Program-made: the position numbers and the translations under genes
Part shown: piece by piece, positions 55,801-63,980 of the stretch
Layout of the letters: the number at the start of each line of letters is the position of its first letter
Position numbering within the stretch: the first letter of the stretch is position 1
Notes under the pieces: model-generated
What the model saw: only the letters and a program-made list of their open reading frames with translations
Databases searched by the model: none
What the model was told of the DNA's origin: nothing
DNA from: Planctomycetales bacterium 10988
Lineage (GTDB): Bacteria; Planctomycetota; Planctomycetia; Pirellulales; Pb10988
Reading direction: 5' to 3'
Length of the DNA: 64,000 bases
NCBI GenBank assembly: GCA_009664345.1
Contig: CP043547.1
Span: forward strand, 2,570,709-2,634,708

Positions 55801-56700
55801 ATGTCCGCCCCAGTATCGCCCTCAGGCCCATCGTCCCTCGATCGTTCCAAGCTCGATTTGGAAATCGGAGTGATTTATACCTACGAACGTTCGTGGATGG
55901 ACCCGCTCTTGGCGACGATGCGGGATTCGTTGGGAGACCATCGGGCGGGACTGCTCCTGGTAGATAATCGCTCAGGAGAAGATGTCCGGGAGTGGGAAAC
56001 ATACTTTCCTTCCACTAAAGTCATTCAGAATGCCTCTCGATTAGGCTACGCCGAGAATTTAAATCGTATTCTCGCCGCTTCGAAGGCCCCTTTAATATTA
56101 CTTTTGAACACGGATATCTATTTTCAGCCCGAAAATCAATGCCTTGCCAAGATGATCCGCTTTATGCATGAGCATCCAACCTGTGGATTGAGTACCTGCC
56201 GGGCGTATCATCCTGACGGAACCTATGGCTATCCCGCGCGAAAATTTCAATCACTGCGGGCAATCGCCGGACGCCGATTGGGCCTGGAGTTCTTATTTCG
56301 CGGTGATGTCGATGATTACCTTTTCCGCCATCGTGACCCGGAGGATACTTTCGAATGTGATTGGGTTTCGGGCTGTTGGATGTTGGTCCGTCGTGAGACC
56401 TTCGAAACGATCGGCGGCTTCGATACGATCTTCGGGAAGTACTTCGAAGATGTCGATTACTGTTTACGCGTGCGTCAGGCCGGTTGGCGAGTCATGATGC
56501 ACGGCCAAGGATTCTTCTATCATTACGAGCAGCGTGCCAGCACCAACTTGTTCACCAAGGATGCTTGGCAGCACGGCAAGAGCTATCTGAAATGGTTACG
56601 CAAATGGGGACCGAATCCACAGAAGGTCATTGATCGTGCCCCCAACAAGCCTCCCGTCGCCCCCCTTGCTACTTCCAAGAAAAAACGAAAAGCTGCCTAG
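55801..56700 (+). CDS. Family 2 glycosyltransferase
   Basis: The 299-residue product has the GT2 (GT-A) fold: LLLVDNRSGED with nucleotide-sugar contacts, RLGYAENLNRIL, the DxD-type LLNTDIYF near residue 102, VSGCWMLVRRETFETIGGFD, and the acceptor-side FGKYFEDVDYCLRVRQAGW. This is the rhamnosyltransferase-like subgroup that builds polysaccharide or O-antigen. No membrane helix. It is tail to tail with the rhomboid-like gene, sharing the CTAG at 56697-56700 as both stop codons. Confidence 0.93.
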   Translation: MSAPVSPSGPSSLDRSKLDLEIGVIYTYERSWMDPLLATMRDSLGDHRAGLLLVDNRSGEDVREWETYFPSTKVIQNASRLGYAENLNRILAASKAPLILLLNTDIYFQPENQCLAKMIRFMHEHPTCGLSTCRAYHPDGTYGYPARKFQSLRAIAGRRLGLEFLFRGDVDDYLFRHRDPEDTFECDWVSGCWMLVRRETFETIGGFDTIFGKYFEDVDYCLRVRQAGWRVMMHGQGFFYHYEQRASTNLFTKDAWQHGKSYLKWLRKWGPNPQKVIDRAPNKPPVAPLATSKKKRKAA

Positions 56701-57773
56701 TTGGTCCTCTCTTCTGTACCCGTTGAATCTTCCGTCGTGTCGGATTCCTCCGCGTTGGACTCTTCGGGCGATTCTTCCATACTTTCCTGCGAACCCGATT
56801 CGTCCGAGTCTGGCTTCGTACTCTGCTTGAGTTCGGCCTCTTGCTCTTTTTCCATTTCTTTCAACATGTCATGGAACTGCGATTTGGATTCATCGAGAGA
56901 AACCGCCCGCTCGAAGGCCGCTTTCGCCTGTTGAGGCTCTCCCGATTTACGATAGGCCAAGCCTAAATTATAGTGCCAGATCGCCTTTTCAGGCTGAAGC
57001 TCTACGGCTTTCGAAAAGAACTTAACCGCCGCCGGATACTCTTCTCGATCGTAGGCTCGCCGTCCCAGGGTGTTATAGTCATTGTCCGCCCCGCCACCGA
57101 CTTTGAGAAAAGGACGCCCATAGGTCGCTCCCATGAAGATCCCCAGATGCAGAACCATCGCAATAAACGCAATGATTGCTTGCTGACGAGATCCAAAAAG
57201 AACGGCCCAACCGAGCAGCCCACCACTTAAAAAACCAACCAGATGAGCAACATTCGGGGCCAGCAAACTTCCCGTAACCGTCAAAAAGATTGAAGCTAGA
57301 AACCAAATCCCTAGCACCATCGCCAAGCTTCGATCGACCAATAGGCTATACGCTGGCCTGGCCATTCCCATCAAACCAATGAAAGCAAACTGTCCATAAA
57401 CGACTCCGCCCAATCCAATCGATCGGGTCGCAATCGCGTCTTGCCCTGCCGCGGATAAAGTCGCCAGCCACAGCATCATTGCCAACGTACGCAGCGCTCC
57501 AATCTGCTTTTCCAAAAAGGTTCCAAACATCCACCAGAAAAACAGATTGATGACCAGCGGAACGGCCCCTTCATGAAAAAACATCGAAGTGACAAATCGC
57601 CACGGCTCACCGTACCAAGCCAAAATATTCATCTCGAAGAGCTTCGGTGAGATTGGAAACTCCACCAACTGCTGGTTGATCTTCCACAAAGTCGCCAGTA
57701 GTGAAAGGATGACAACACTCCATGTGAGTGGATATTCCCGAATGGTTTGAAAACGTGGCAAAGGGGTCGACAT
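56697..57773 (-). CDS. Rhomboid-family membrane protein lacking the catalytic serine, with TPRs and acidic tail
   Basis: The start is placed at the ATG at 57773; a TTG at 57818 is also in frame. The 358-residue product has about six membrane helices and rhomboid landmarks: FHEGAVPLVINLFFWWMFG with conserved N76, and APNVAHLVGFLSGGLLG with catalytic H177. At the GxSx position the sequence is GLGGVVYG, so the nucleophilic serine is glycine (G122; codon GGC). It is therefore expected to be protease-dead. Residues about 240-310 form TPR-like helices, and the last 50 are very acidic (SDESGSQESMEE and similar). A role as a scaffold or client-binding pseudoprotease is inferred. Confidence 0.88.
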   Translation of the reverse strand: MSTPLPRFQTIREYPLTWSVVILSLLATLWKINQQLVEFPISPKLFEMNILAWYGEPWRFVTSMFFHEGAVPLVINLFFWWMFGTFLEKQIGALRTLAMMLWLATLSAAGQDAIATRSIGLGGVVYGQFAFIGLMGMARPAYSLLVDRSLAMVLGIWFLASIFLTVTGSLLAPNVAHLVGFLSGGLLGWAVLFGSRQQAIIAFIAMVLHLGIFMGATYGRPFLKVGGGADNDYNTLGRRAYDREEYPAAVKFFSKAVELQPEKAIWHYNLGLAYRKSGEPQQAKAAFERAVSLDESKSQFHDMLKEMEKEQEAELKQSTKPDSDESGSQESMEESPEESNAEESDTTEDSTGTEERTN

Positions 57774-57958
57774 GAAAGGGATCACTTTCTTCCAAAATGT
57801 TAAAAGTCTGGCCAACAAGAATGACCACTCATGTTATATTACAATATTTTATTCCACATTCATATTTAGTACTTCTCTTACTTATACTGTAAACGTAGAA
57901 TGCGAATACGTTTTTAATTTTCTCAGCTTAGTCTATCAACAGAAAGGACGATTGAACA

Positions 57959-58174
57959 ATGTGGGACAAATTAAAAAAAGCGGCAACGGATTATGTTAAA
58001 AAAGAAGTAGAGATCATGGAAGAAACCCGCCGGATGGCAGAGGATGATCCTACCTTCGGTCAAGATTATGACATGGGTCGTTACACTGATCGAGCGTACT
58101 ACAACCAAAAGAAGTCAGAGGAGAAATTAAAAGAAATTTATACAGCTGTCGTAAAAAAACGTACCGATAACTAA
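57959..58174 (+). CDS. Small charged helical protein, 71 residues, unknown function
   Basis: The product begins MWDKLKKAATDYVKKEVEIM and ends in KKRTDN. It is amphipathic and charged, with a central DPTFGQDYDMGRYTDRAYY segment. No signal peptide or membrane segment. The start ATG follows AGAAAGGACGATTGAACA, a good ribosome binding site. The upstream 140 bases are strongly AT-rich. Together with the gene at 58603 it forms the third pair of small charged proteins in this window. No family was recognised. Confidence 0.65.
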   Translation: MWDKLKKAATDYVKKEVEIMEETRRMAEDDPTFGQDYDMGRYTDRAYYNQKKSEEKLKEIYTAVVKKRTDN

Positions 58175-58602
58175 TAACGAACTTGATCTCAACCTGCGGG
58201 TTGAATGAAGAATAGTTTAAGAGCCAGTGGTCAAAGCTATTCAAAACCAGGTAAGAACCTGGAAAAAGTGACACCCAATTTACTTTGGCCACAAACTCTA
58301 AAAAATGAAGTGTCCAGAATGTTTTGCTAGGACTTCTTTATTGATGTCTATTAGAAAAGCTTCTTAGGACAGTGAAAAGAACTCTATTCAGAAGTACATT
58401 CTCAAGCAGTCTTGCCTCTCATTGCACTTTATCTTTCTCTTTGATTGAGATGGTTTGATTCTTCAACCTCTTGATTCTATTTTCGTAAGAGGGTTCTAAA
58501 TCTGACACTCTCCACTGACATACATTTGAACCCTCTGCCTAGTGATCCAATTAGATATTCGCTAATCTTCTTCGTTAAACTTTTCCTTTGAAGGATATCA
58601 CT
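58175..58602. other. Intergenic region, no gene seen
   Basis: The 428 bases include a small hairpin around CCAGGTAAGAACCTGG (58247-58262) but no coding frame or clear terminator. The CTTTGAAGGATATCACT just before 58603 is the next gene's ribosome binding site. Confidence 0.3.
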
Positions 58603-58821
58603 ATGCCTGTCGATCCCAACAAGTTTAAAAAACACTTGGAAAAGCTCTTGGATGAGAAATATGGGAAAGGGAATCCTATCCCTAAAAAAGATGCCGCTGC
58701 GATGACAAAAGAATTCTCAAGCTTTATTAAAAAAGCTTTTGTTGTTGGACGAAAAACAGAAGAGAAAAAGATTAAAAAAGAACTGGATAAATTGGCTAAG
58801 AAAAAAGAGAAAAGTAAATAA
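58603..58821 (+). CDS. Small lysine-rich protein, 72 residues, unknown function
   Basis: The product begins MPVDPNKFKKHLEKLLDEKY and ends in KKKEKSK. About a third of the residues are lysine, with an invariant-looking NPIPKKDAAAMTKEFSSF centre. No signal peptide or membrane helix. The start ATG is supported by GAAGGATATCACT. A hairpin terminator follows about 65 bases after the stop, which supports a real transcription unit. The opening MPxxxxKFKK resembles that of the small protein at 48553, perhaps by composition only. Confidence 0.68.
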   Translation: MPVDPNKFKKHLEKLLDEKYGKGNPIPKKDAAAMTKEFSSFIKKAFVVGRKTEEKKIKKELDKLAKKKEKSK

Positions 58822-58883
58822 GGCTCTACTTTTTCTCTTTAGAGAACGTATCTCCTACTTTTCACCTTCCATCTGTTAAAACT

Positions 58884-58920
58884 AAAAAGCCACCTTATTA
58901 AATATAGGGTGGCTTTGTTC
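58884..58920. terminator. Bidirectional terminator
   Basis: AAAGCCACC (58886-58894) pairs with GGTGGCTTT (58908-58916) around an AT-rich loop. The flanking A-run and TGTT allow use from both directions, for the small protein gene and the alpha-E gene. Confidence 0.8.
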
Positions 58921-58945
58921 AATTCGCGGGAATGTTTTTATTCGT

Positions 58946-59971
58946 TTAGGAAGATTGCGTTTGTGTTTGGGATTGTTTTCCAGTGTCTTGTCGCTGGACC
59001 ATCGGTGCGGTCGAAGTGGAAACTTTTCGTAAGGCAAAGAAATTATCGTAGATCGATTGCCCGACTTGATTCAATTTCATTTGGAAATCATCAATAAACT
59101 CATGTAGCCCCCGAGCGATGATGTCATCGATCAAGGTATAATCCAATTCCGCCCTCAAGCGACCAATCAACTGTTCCGAACGATTGCTGAAAGTCCCAAT
59201 CGGTGTTTCGGTGATATTGTGCAAAGAGTTTTCTGCATGAATTAAACAGAACCGCATCGACCGAGGAAAGGCCCGATCAAGAATCAAAAAGTCAGCGACT
59301 TTACTTGGAACCAAGCGCCCATGCGATTTACGATACATCTCCAAGGCACTCGCGGATTGCAACAATGCCGACCACTGCACGATATCCAAGGGTGTTCCAA
59401 CATCTTGAATCTTCGGCAGGAGCAAATAATACTTCACATCGAGAATCCGCGAGGTTTTGTCCGCACGTTCCAGCAAGCGACCCAGGCGGGCAAAGTGCCA
59501 ACCTTCACTATGTGACATCGTCGTATCGGTCACCCCAATCAAGAGGTGACTACGGCTTTTGACCGAATCATAAAACGTCACAAAGTCCGCGGTATGATCC
59601 GTTCCCCGCTTCGCTCCATCTAATACAAAGAGATGAAATTTATTGATTTCTTCCCACATTGCGGAAGAAATATTTTCACGCACGGTTCGGGCATTTTCGC
59701 GGGCTCTGGCGACACAACTCAAAATCGAATTCGGGTTTTCTTCGTCAAAAGTCAAAAAGTGTAAGACGTTGTGGCGAGTCGCCTTGTCATAGCGAGCACT
59801 GAAATCTTCTTGATCTCCCGCGGTAAAGACCAACGGTTCCCACTGCTCTCGCATGGCATTGTCGAGATCGAGCATAAGATTTTGATTCACATCGATAAAC
59901 CGGGCGACGTTCTCGGCCCGTTCGATATAACGACTCATCCAGAAGATACATTCTGCCACACGGCTTAACAT
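58946..59971 (-). CDS. Alpha-E domain protein
   Basis: The 341-residue product is helical throughout. It opens with MLSRVAECIFWMSRYIERAE (1-20), the signature start of alpha-E proteins, and includes ARFIDVNQNLMLDL and SHSEGWHFARLGRLLERADK (about 160-190). Alpha-E proteins are encoded beside circularly permuted ATP-grasp enzymes and are thought to take part in a peptide or amino-acid ligation system. The ATP-grasp partner lies 186 bases upstream on the same strand. The transglutaminase-like third gene of many such loci is absent here. The C-terminal 25 residues are Gln/Ser/Thr-rich and probably disordered. Confidence 0.92.
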   Translation of the reverse strand: MLSRVAECIFWMSRYIERAENVARFIDVNQNLMLDLDNAMREQWEPLVFTAGDQEDFSARYDKATRHNVLHFLTFDEENPNSILSCVARARENARTVRENISSAMWEEINKFHLFVLDGAKRGTDHTADFVTFYDSVKSRSHLLIGVTDTTMSHSEGWHFARLGRLLERADKTSRILDVKYYLLLPKIQDVGTPLDIVQWSALLQSASALEMYRKSHGRLVPSKVADFLILDRAFPRSMRFCLIHAENSLHNITETPIGTFSNRSEQLIGRLRAELDYTLIDDIIARGLHEFIDDFQMKLNQVGQSIYDNFFALRKVSTSTAPMVQRQDTGKQSQTQTQSS

Positions 59972-60157
59972 AACCCGATGCCTTTATCTTGAAGTGTTCT
60001 AATGTAGGATCAATTTTATAGGGGAACCGTTTCCTGGTATTTGTCAAAGTGGGAAACGTTTGACCACAAGCACCAAAAATTCTCCGAGTTTTTGATTGCC
60101 TATTATAATCAATACTCTTTAACCAGACGATGAGCTATCCCCAAGAAATTGGCAAAG

Positions 60158-61591
60158 TTAGGAAGCAAGCACCCAGGTGTCTTTACTTCCACCACCTTGG
60201 GAGGAATTCACGACCATCGAACCTTTTTCCATCGCGACTCGCGTCAGCCCGCCGGGCAAGACATAAATATCTTTGCCGAAGAGGACGAACGGTCGCAGGT
60301 CCACATGCCGGGCTTCCAAGGCTCCGCCGCACAAGGTTGGAACCGTCGAGAGCGAGAGCATCGGCTGGGCGACATAATTTCGCGGATTCGCTTCGATTTT
60401 CTTACGATACTCTTCAATCTGTTCCTTGGTGGCTCGCGGACCAAACATAATCCCATAGCCTCCGGATTCGCTGGTCGGTTTGATCACTAGGTCTTCCATA
60501 TTTTCCAAAATGTACTTTTTGCCTTCATCCGTCCCGGCCAAGTGCGTCGGCACGTTGGAAAGAATCGCGTCTTCGCTGAGATAGTATTTGATCATGTCGG
60601 GAACAAAGGCATAGACCGCTTTGTCGTCGGCAATTCCAGTCCCCGGCGCATTGGCCAAAGAAACATTCCCCGCGAGATAAGCATCGATCAATCCCGGCAC
60701 TCCCAACACCGAATCACTGCGGAAATGATGCGGATCGAGGAAGTCATCATCCACCCGGCGGTAGATCACATCCACACGCTGCAAGCCGCGGGTGCTTCGC
60801 ATATAAACATGTTTGTTTTGCGTGATCAAGTCGCTTCCTTGCACCAACTCGACGCCCATTTGTTGGGCCAAGAAGGAATGTTCAAAGTAAGCAGAGTTAT
60901 AAATACCCGGCGTCAGCACGACGACATTCGGATGAGCGACATGTTCGGGAGCGATGTCTTGCAGGGTTTCCAGAAGTCGTTCGGGGTAATCTTCCACCGG
61001 CAAAACGGTCAAGCCTTGGAAGACCTGCGGGAAGGATCGCTTCATCACTTCGCGATTTTCCAGCACATAGGAAACGCCTGAGGGCACCCGCATGTTATCT
61101 TCAAGAACGTAGATTTCCCCCTTTTGATCGCGGACCAGGTCGACTCCGGAAATGTGGGTCCAAACACCTTGCGGCGGGGTAAAACCTTTGAGGGGTTTGC
61201 GAAAGGCAGGCGAAGAAGCCATCAACCACTCGGGCACGACATCGTCTTGAATGATCTTCCGGTCGCCATACATGTCATGGATAAAGGCATTAATCGCTCG
61301 CACCCGCTGTTTGAGGCCGGCTTCGATATCTTGCCATTCAGAAAGGGGCAAAATACGCGGCACAACATCAAGCGGCCAAATCCGTTCGATCCCGGCATCC
61401 TGGCCGTAAACATTAAACGTGATGCCCATATTTCGCAGGGTGACTTGGGCATTCGATTGGCAGCGTTCGAGTTCGCCCTCGACAAGCCGTTCGAGCCGAT
61501 CCACAACGGGCTTCGTTTTGGTACGAGGCAGCCCTCCATTTTGGAACATCTCATCAAAGACTTTTTCGCACTGATAGGTGTCAAACTTCAT
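60158..61591 (-). CDS. Circularly permuted ATP-grasp enzyme
   Basis: About 477 residues from the ATG at 61591; a TTG 36 bases upstream is also in frame. Hallmarks of the circularly permuted ATP-grasp type 2 family are PLDVVPRILPLSEWQDIEAG, ISGVDLVRDQKGEIYVLEDN, VVVLTPGIYNSAYFEHSFLA, YRRVDDDFLDP, and the Lys-containing LVIKPTSESGGYGIMFGP near residue 385. The fold forms carboxylate-amine bonds using ATP through an acyl-phosphate. It is the partner of the alpha-E gene downstream. The acceptor and donor are unknown. A dispersed-motif copy lies inside the gene at 60506-60521. Confidence 0.93.
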   Translation of the reverse strand: MKFDTYQCEKVFDEMFQNGGLPRTKTKPVVDRLERLVEGELERCQSNAQVTLRNMGITFNVYGQDAGIERIWPLDVVPRILPLSEWQDIEAGLKQRVRAINAFIHDMYGDRKIIQDDVVPEWLMASSPAFRKPLKGFTPPQGVWTHISGVDLVRDQKGEIYVLEDNMRVPSGVSYVLENREVMKRSFPQVFQGLTVLPVEDYPERLLETLQDIAPEHVAHPNVVVLTPGIYNSAYFEHSFLAQQMGVELVQGSDLITQNKHVYMRSTRGLQRVDVIYRRVDDDFLDPHHFRSDSVLGVPGLIDAYLAGNVSLANAPGTGIADDKAVYAFVPDMIKYYLSEDAILSNVPTHLAGTDEGKKYILENMEDLVIKPTSESGGYGIMFGPRATKEQIEEYRKKIEANPRNYVAQPMLSLSTVPTLCGGALEARHVDLRPFVLFGKDIYVLPGGLTRVAMEKGSMVVNSSQGGGSKDTWVLAS

Positions 61592-62435
61592 GACCTGATC
61601 TCTTGTGAGTTTTATGGTGCAGGACAAATACTCAAGTCAATTTCCTATGGATTCTTCAGGATGACGTAGAGATGTCCCTCGCTTGTAGGATTCCGTTGAA
61701 CACATGTTTGGTGAGTCGAGATAGGAGAGGTTTCGCATTCAATACTTCAGATTAAGAAGGAAGCTGTCTCTATATCCCCCCTTTACTTCGCTTTCATTTC
61801 TCCGCCGTTCTAGGGGGGATTAGGTAGATATTCCAACTTGGTTATAAGAAGAAAAAAGAGGAATAGATAGGTAACTCCTTCTACTTGCGAAGAATTCCTC
61901 GGAAAATGATGATGAATAACAACGATCCTTGAAGTGATTCCGCCTAGGCTCTCTAAACCAAACATTGTTTGCAACACAGTTAAACCTGCAATCTTTATGC
62001 CACATATCTAAACGTATCTGCCCAGTTCCTCACCAATAAATCAAAAAACCCGCTGCACAGTGAACAACAAGCTCTTCCTTGGATGGAAACTTACTCAGAT
62101 TTCCCTTTCCAATGCGTCTTGAAGTGGCAACCTTGCCCAATTTCCAAGCACATTTCCACCGTTCGTTCCCTCCACAACTTCAAGCGTTGAACCTTTCGAT
62201 CTCTGCCTCATCAAAGGTTTGATAAATTCACATCAAATCATCGTACAAATATCTAAAGAGACACATTTTCTTTTCACGGAAGCTTCATTGGATTCGCTCA
62301 CATTAAGGACAAGGTTAATATTCTACTGAACACTGCATGAAGCTTTGATCAACAAACGGGGTCGAGTGTCTCCATTCCCGTCTCTTTCAAATCGAGCAGT
62401 CGTTCTCCTCTTCCTCTTTTGATCGAGGAAAGTCG
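61592..62435. other. Longest gene-free stretch, 844 bases
   Basis: This lies between the divergent ATP-grasp and GT4 genes. Short frames of up to about 60 codons exist but have no ribosome binding site or family resemblance. ATCAAAGGTTTGAT at 62210-62223 is a short inverted repeat, with another ATCAAAT nearby. No tRNA or clear terminator was recognised. The region could hold a long leader or an unrecognised small RNA. Confidence 0.35.
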
Positions 62436-63482
62436 ATGCGAATTCTCTTAGCAACGGATGCGTGGGAGCCTCAAGTCTGCGGCGTGGTTCGTACCTTGAA
62501 AACAACCCTCCAAGAACTTCACCGCCAAGGTCATCAAACCACCCTCATTCACCCCGGCCATTTCTCGCAATTCCCGGTTCCTTTTTATCCTGAGATCCCT
62601 TTTAGTTACGGCATTCGCCAAAACTATCTGCATGACATTGTGCAATCCGTTCGGCCTGACGCGATTCACCTCATGACCGAAGGCCCCGTCGGTTGGGCGG
62701 TTCGCCGCTATTGTTTAGCCCACCGATTGCCGTTTACGACTTGCTTTCTGACAAAGTTCCCGGATTACCTGAATCAAATGATTTGGGTTCCCAAGCGTTG
62801 GGTCTGGGGATTGATGCGGCTCTTTCATCGCCCGGCGGAACAAGTCATGGTCGCGACGCCCACCATGCAAAATTACTTGCGAGAGAATCAATTCGCACAA
62901 TCCCTCGCGATTTGGCCAAAAGGGGTAGACATCGATCTCTTCCAACCTCAAGCGAACAAAAGCACAAGAGATAAAAAAAGACTGCTTTATGTAGGCAGGG
63001 TCTCGGTCGAGAAAAATATCGAAGCCTTTTTGAACTTGCCGAATACGTATGAAAAGGTCGTCGTCGGCGATGGCCCTTCTCGGGGAACCTTTGAGAAGAA
63101 ATTCCCTGAAGTGAAATTCCTCGGCTATCGGCATGGCGAGGCATTAGCCAAAGAATATGGTGAAGCGGATGTGATGGTTTTCCCCAGCCGGACGGATACT
63201 TTCGGCATGGTGATCTTGGAATCGCTTGCGTGTGGCACTCCAGTGGCAGCCCATCCGGTGCCGGGTCCGCAAGATATTTTGGCGGGGCATGCCCACGTTG
63301 GTGGGATTGATGAGAGCCTAGAAAAAGCCGTAGAGCAGGCATTAACGGATTCGCATCCTCATGCCTGCCGGGGATTGGCTCAAGAATATTGCTGGGAACA
63401 AGCAACGCACAAGTTCATTCAAAACTTGGCAATTATCCCTTGGAAGGAACCGCTTGCCCCTTCGGTACCTTCGAACACTTAG
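62436..63482 (+). CDS. Family 4 glycosyltransferase
   Basis: The 348-residue product has a GT-B fold: N-terminal MRILLATDAWEPQVCGVVRT and GGxxR-like acceptor loop; then RLLYVGRVSVEKNIEAFL (about 185-205) and FPSRTDTFGMVILESLACGT (about 248-267) carrying the family E-x7-E-type motif. The sequence is close to SqdX/MgtA-like glycolipid glycosyltransferases. Start ATG follows GAGGAAAGTCG. The QueD-like gene is convergent, 12 bases away. The donor and acceptor are not determinable; a lipid-linked sugar is likely. Confidence 0.92.
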   Translation: MRILLATDAWEPQVCGVVRTLKTTLQELHRQGHQTTLIHPGHFSQFPVPFYPEIPFSYGIRQNYLHDIVQSVRPDAIHLMTEGPVGWAVRRYCLAHRLPFTTCFLTKFPDYLNQMIWVPKRWVWGLMRLFHRPAEQVMVATPTMQNYLRENQFAQSLAIWPKGVDIDLFQPQANKSTRDKKRLLYVGRVSVEKNIEAFLNLPNTYEKVVVGDGPSRGTFEKKFPEVKFLGYRHGEALAKEYGEADVMVFPSRTDTFGMVILESLACGTPVAAHPVPGPQDILAGHAHVGGIDESLEKAVEQALTDSHPHACRGLAQEYCWEQATHKFIQNLAIIPWKEPLAPSVPSNT

Positions 63483-63494
63483 AAAACAGTTTGC

Positions 63495-63980
63495 TTAGAA
63501 CTCGGCAGGAACGACCCCATCCTCGGAAGTGGCGTCCGCGTGAGAATTCGTGGAATCCAAGGCGACTTCAGCACAAGTATCTTCTGATTCCCAGATGCCA
63601 ACGCGAATCGCCTTGCCGCCGGTTCCTTCGAGGAGATCGGGGCAAACTTCTTCCAACAGATAACGGGCCATGTTCTCCGCCGTCGGATTGTAAGGCATGA
63701 GATAAAGGCGATGCGGCTCCACGGAACGGATCGCCTTGATGGCCATATCGTCTTCTTCGGCCAAGAGAAACGCATGATCCCAATGCTCATCAAGCCACCC
63801 TTTGAGCAGCCTTTTCAATTCGCTGAAATCCACAATTCGCCCGACGTCGTCCGTTTTTTCGCCGGAGACGTAAAAATCTGCAATGTAATTGTGTCCGTGC
63901 AGATTCTCACATTTACCTCCGTGCCGGAGTAAGCGATGACCTGCACAGAAACGAATACGTCGTTTAACGGTCATCTTCAT
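63495..63980 (-). CDS. queD: 6-pyruvoyl-tetrahydropterin synthase / QueD-family protein
   Basis: The 161-residue product has zinc ligands H15 (CAGHRL) and H28/H30 (NLHGHNY), catalytic C24 in KCENLHGHN, FSELKRLLKGWLDEHWDHAFL, NPTAENMARYL, and the ligand-binding Glu in WESEDTCAEV. QueD converts 7,8-dihydroneopterin triphosphate to 6-carboxytetrahydropterin, the first queuosine-specific step. Related enzymes serve folate or biopterin routes, so the symbol is tentative. It has a C-terminal extension of about 20 residues (SHADATSEDG and so on). The start ATG follows AAGGAGAGACAATCCG. No other queuosine gene is in the window. Confidence 0.85.
   Translation of the reverse strand: MKMTVKRRIRFCAGHRLLRHGGKCENLHGHNYIADFYVSGEKTDDVGRIVDFSELKRLLKGWLDEHWDHAFLLAEEDDMAIKAIRSVEPHRLYLMPYNPTAENMARYLLEEVCPDLLEGTGGKAIRVGIWESEDTCAEVALDSTNSHADATSEDGVVPAEF

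Noticed and set aside
1829-60521. Reading the AAAA-nYRC-TTTT copies as transcription terminators
   Set aside because: The stems are only A:T pairs with a 4-base core and half of the copies are inside genes; the real terminators in the window have GC-rich stems.
61820-62005. 61-codon minus-strand frame in the long gap
   Set aside because: No ribosome binding site, no helical or signal pattern, and odd residue composition.
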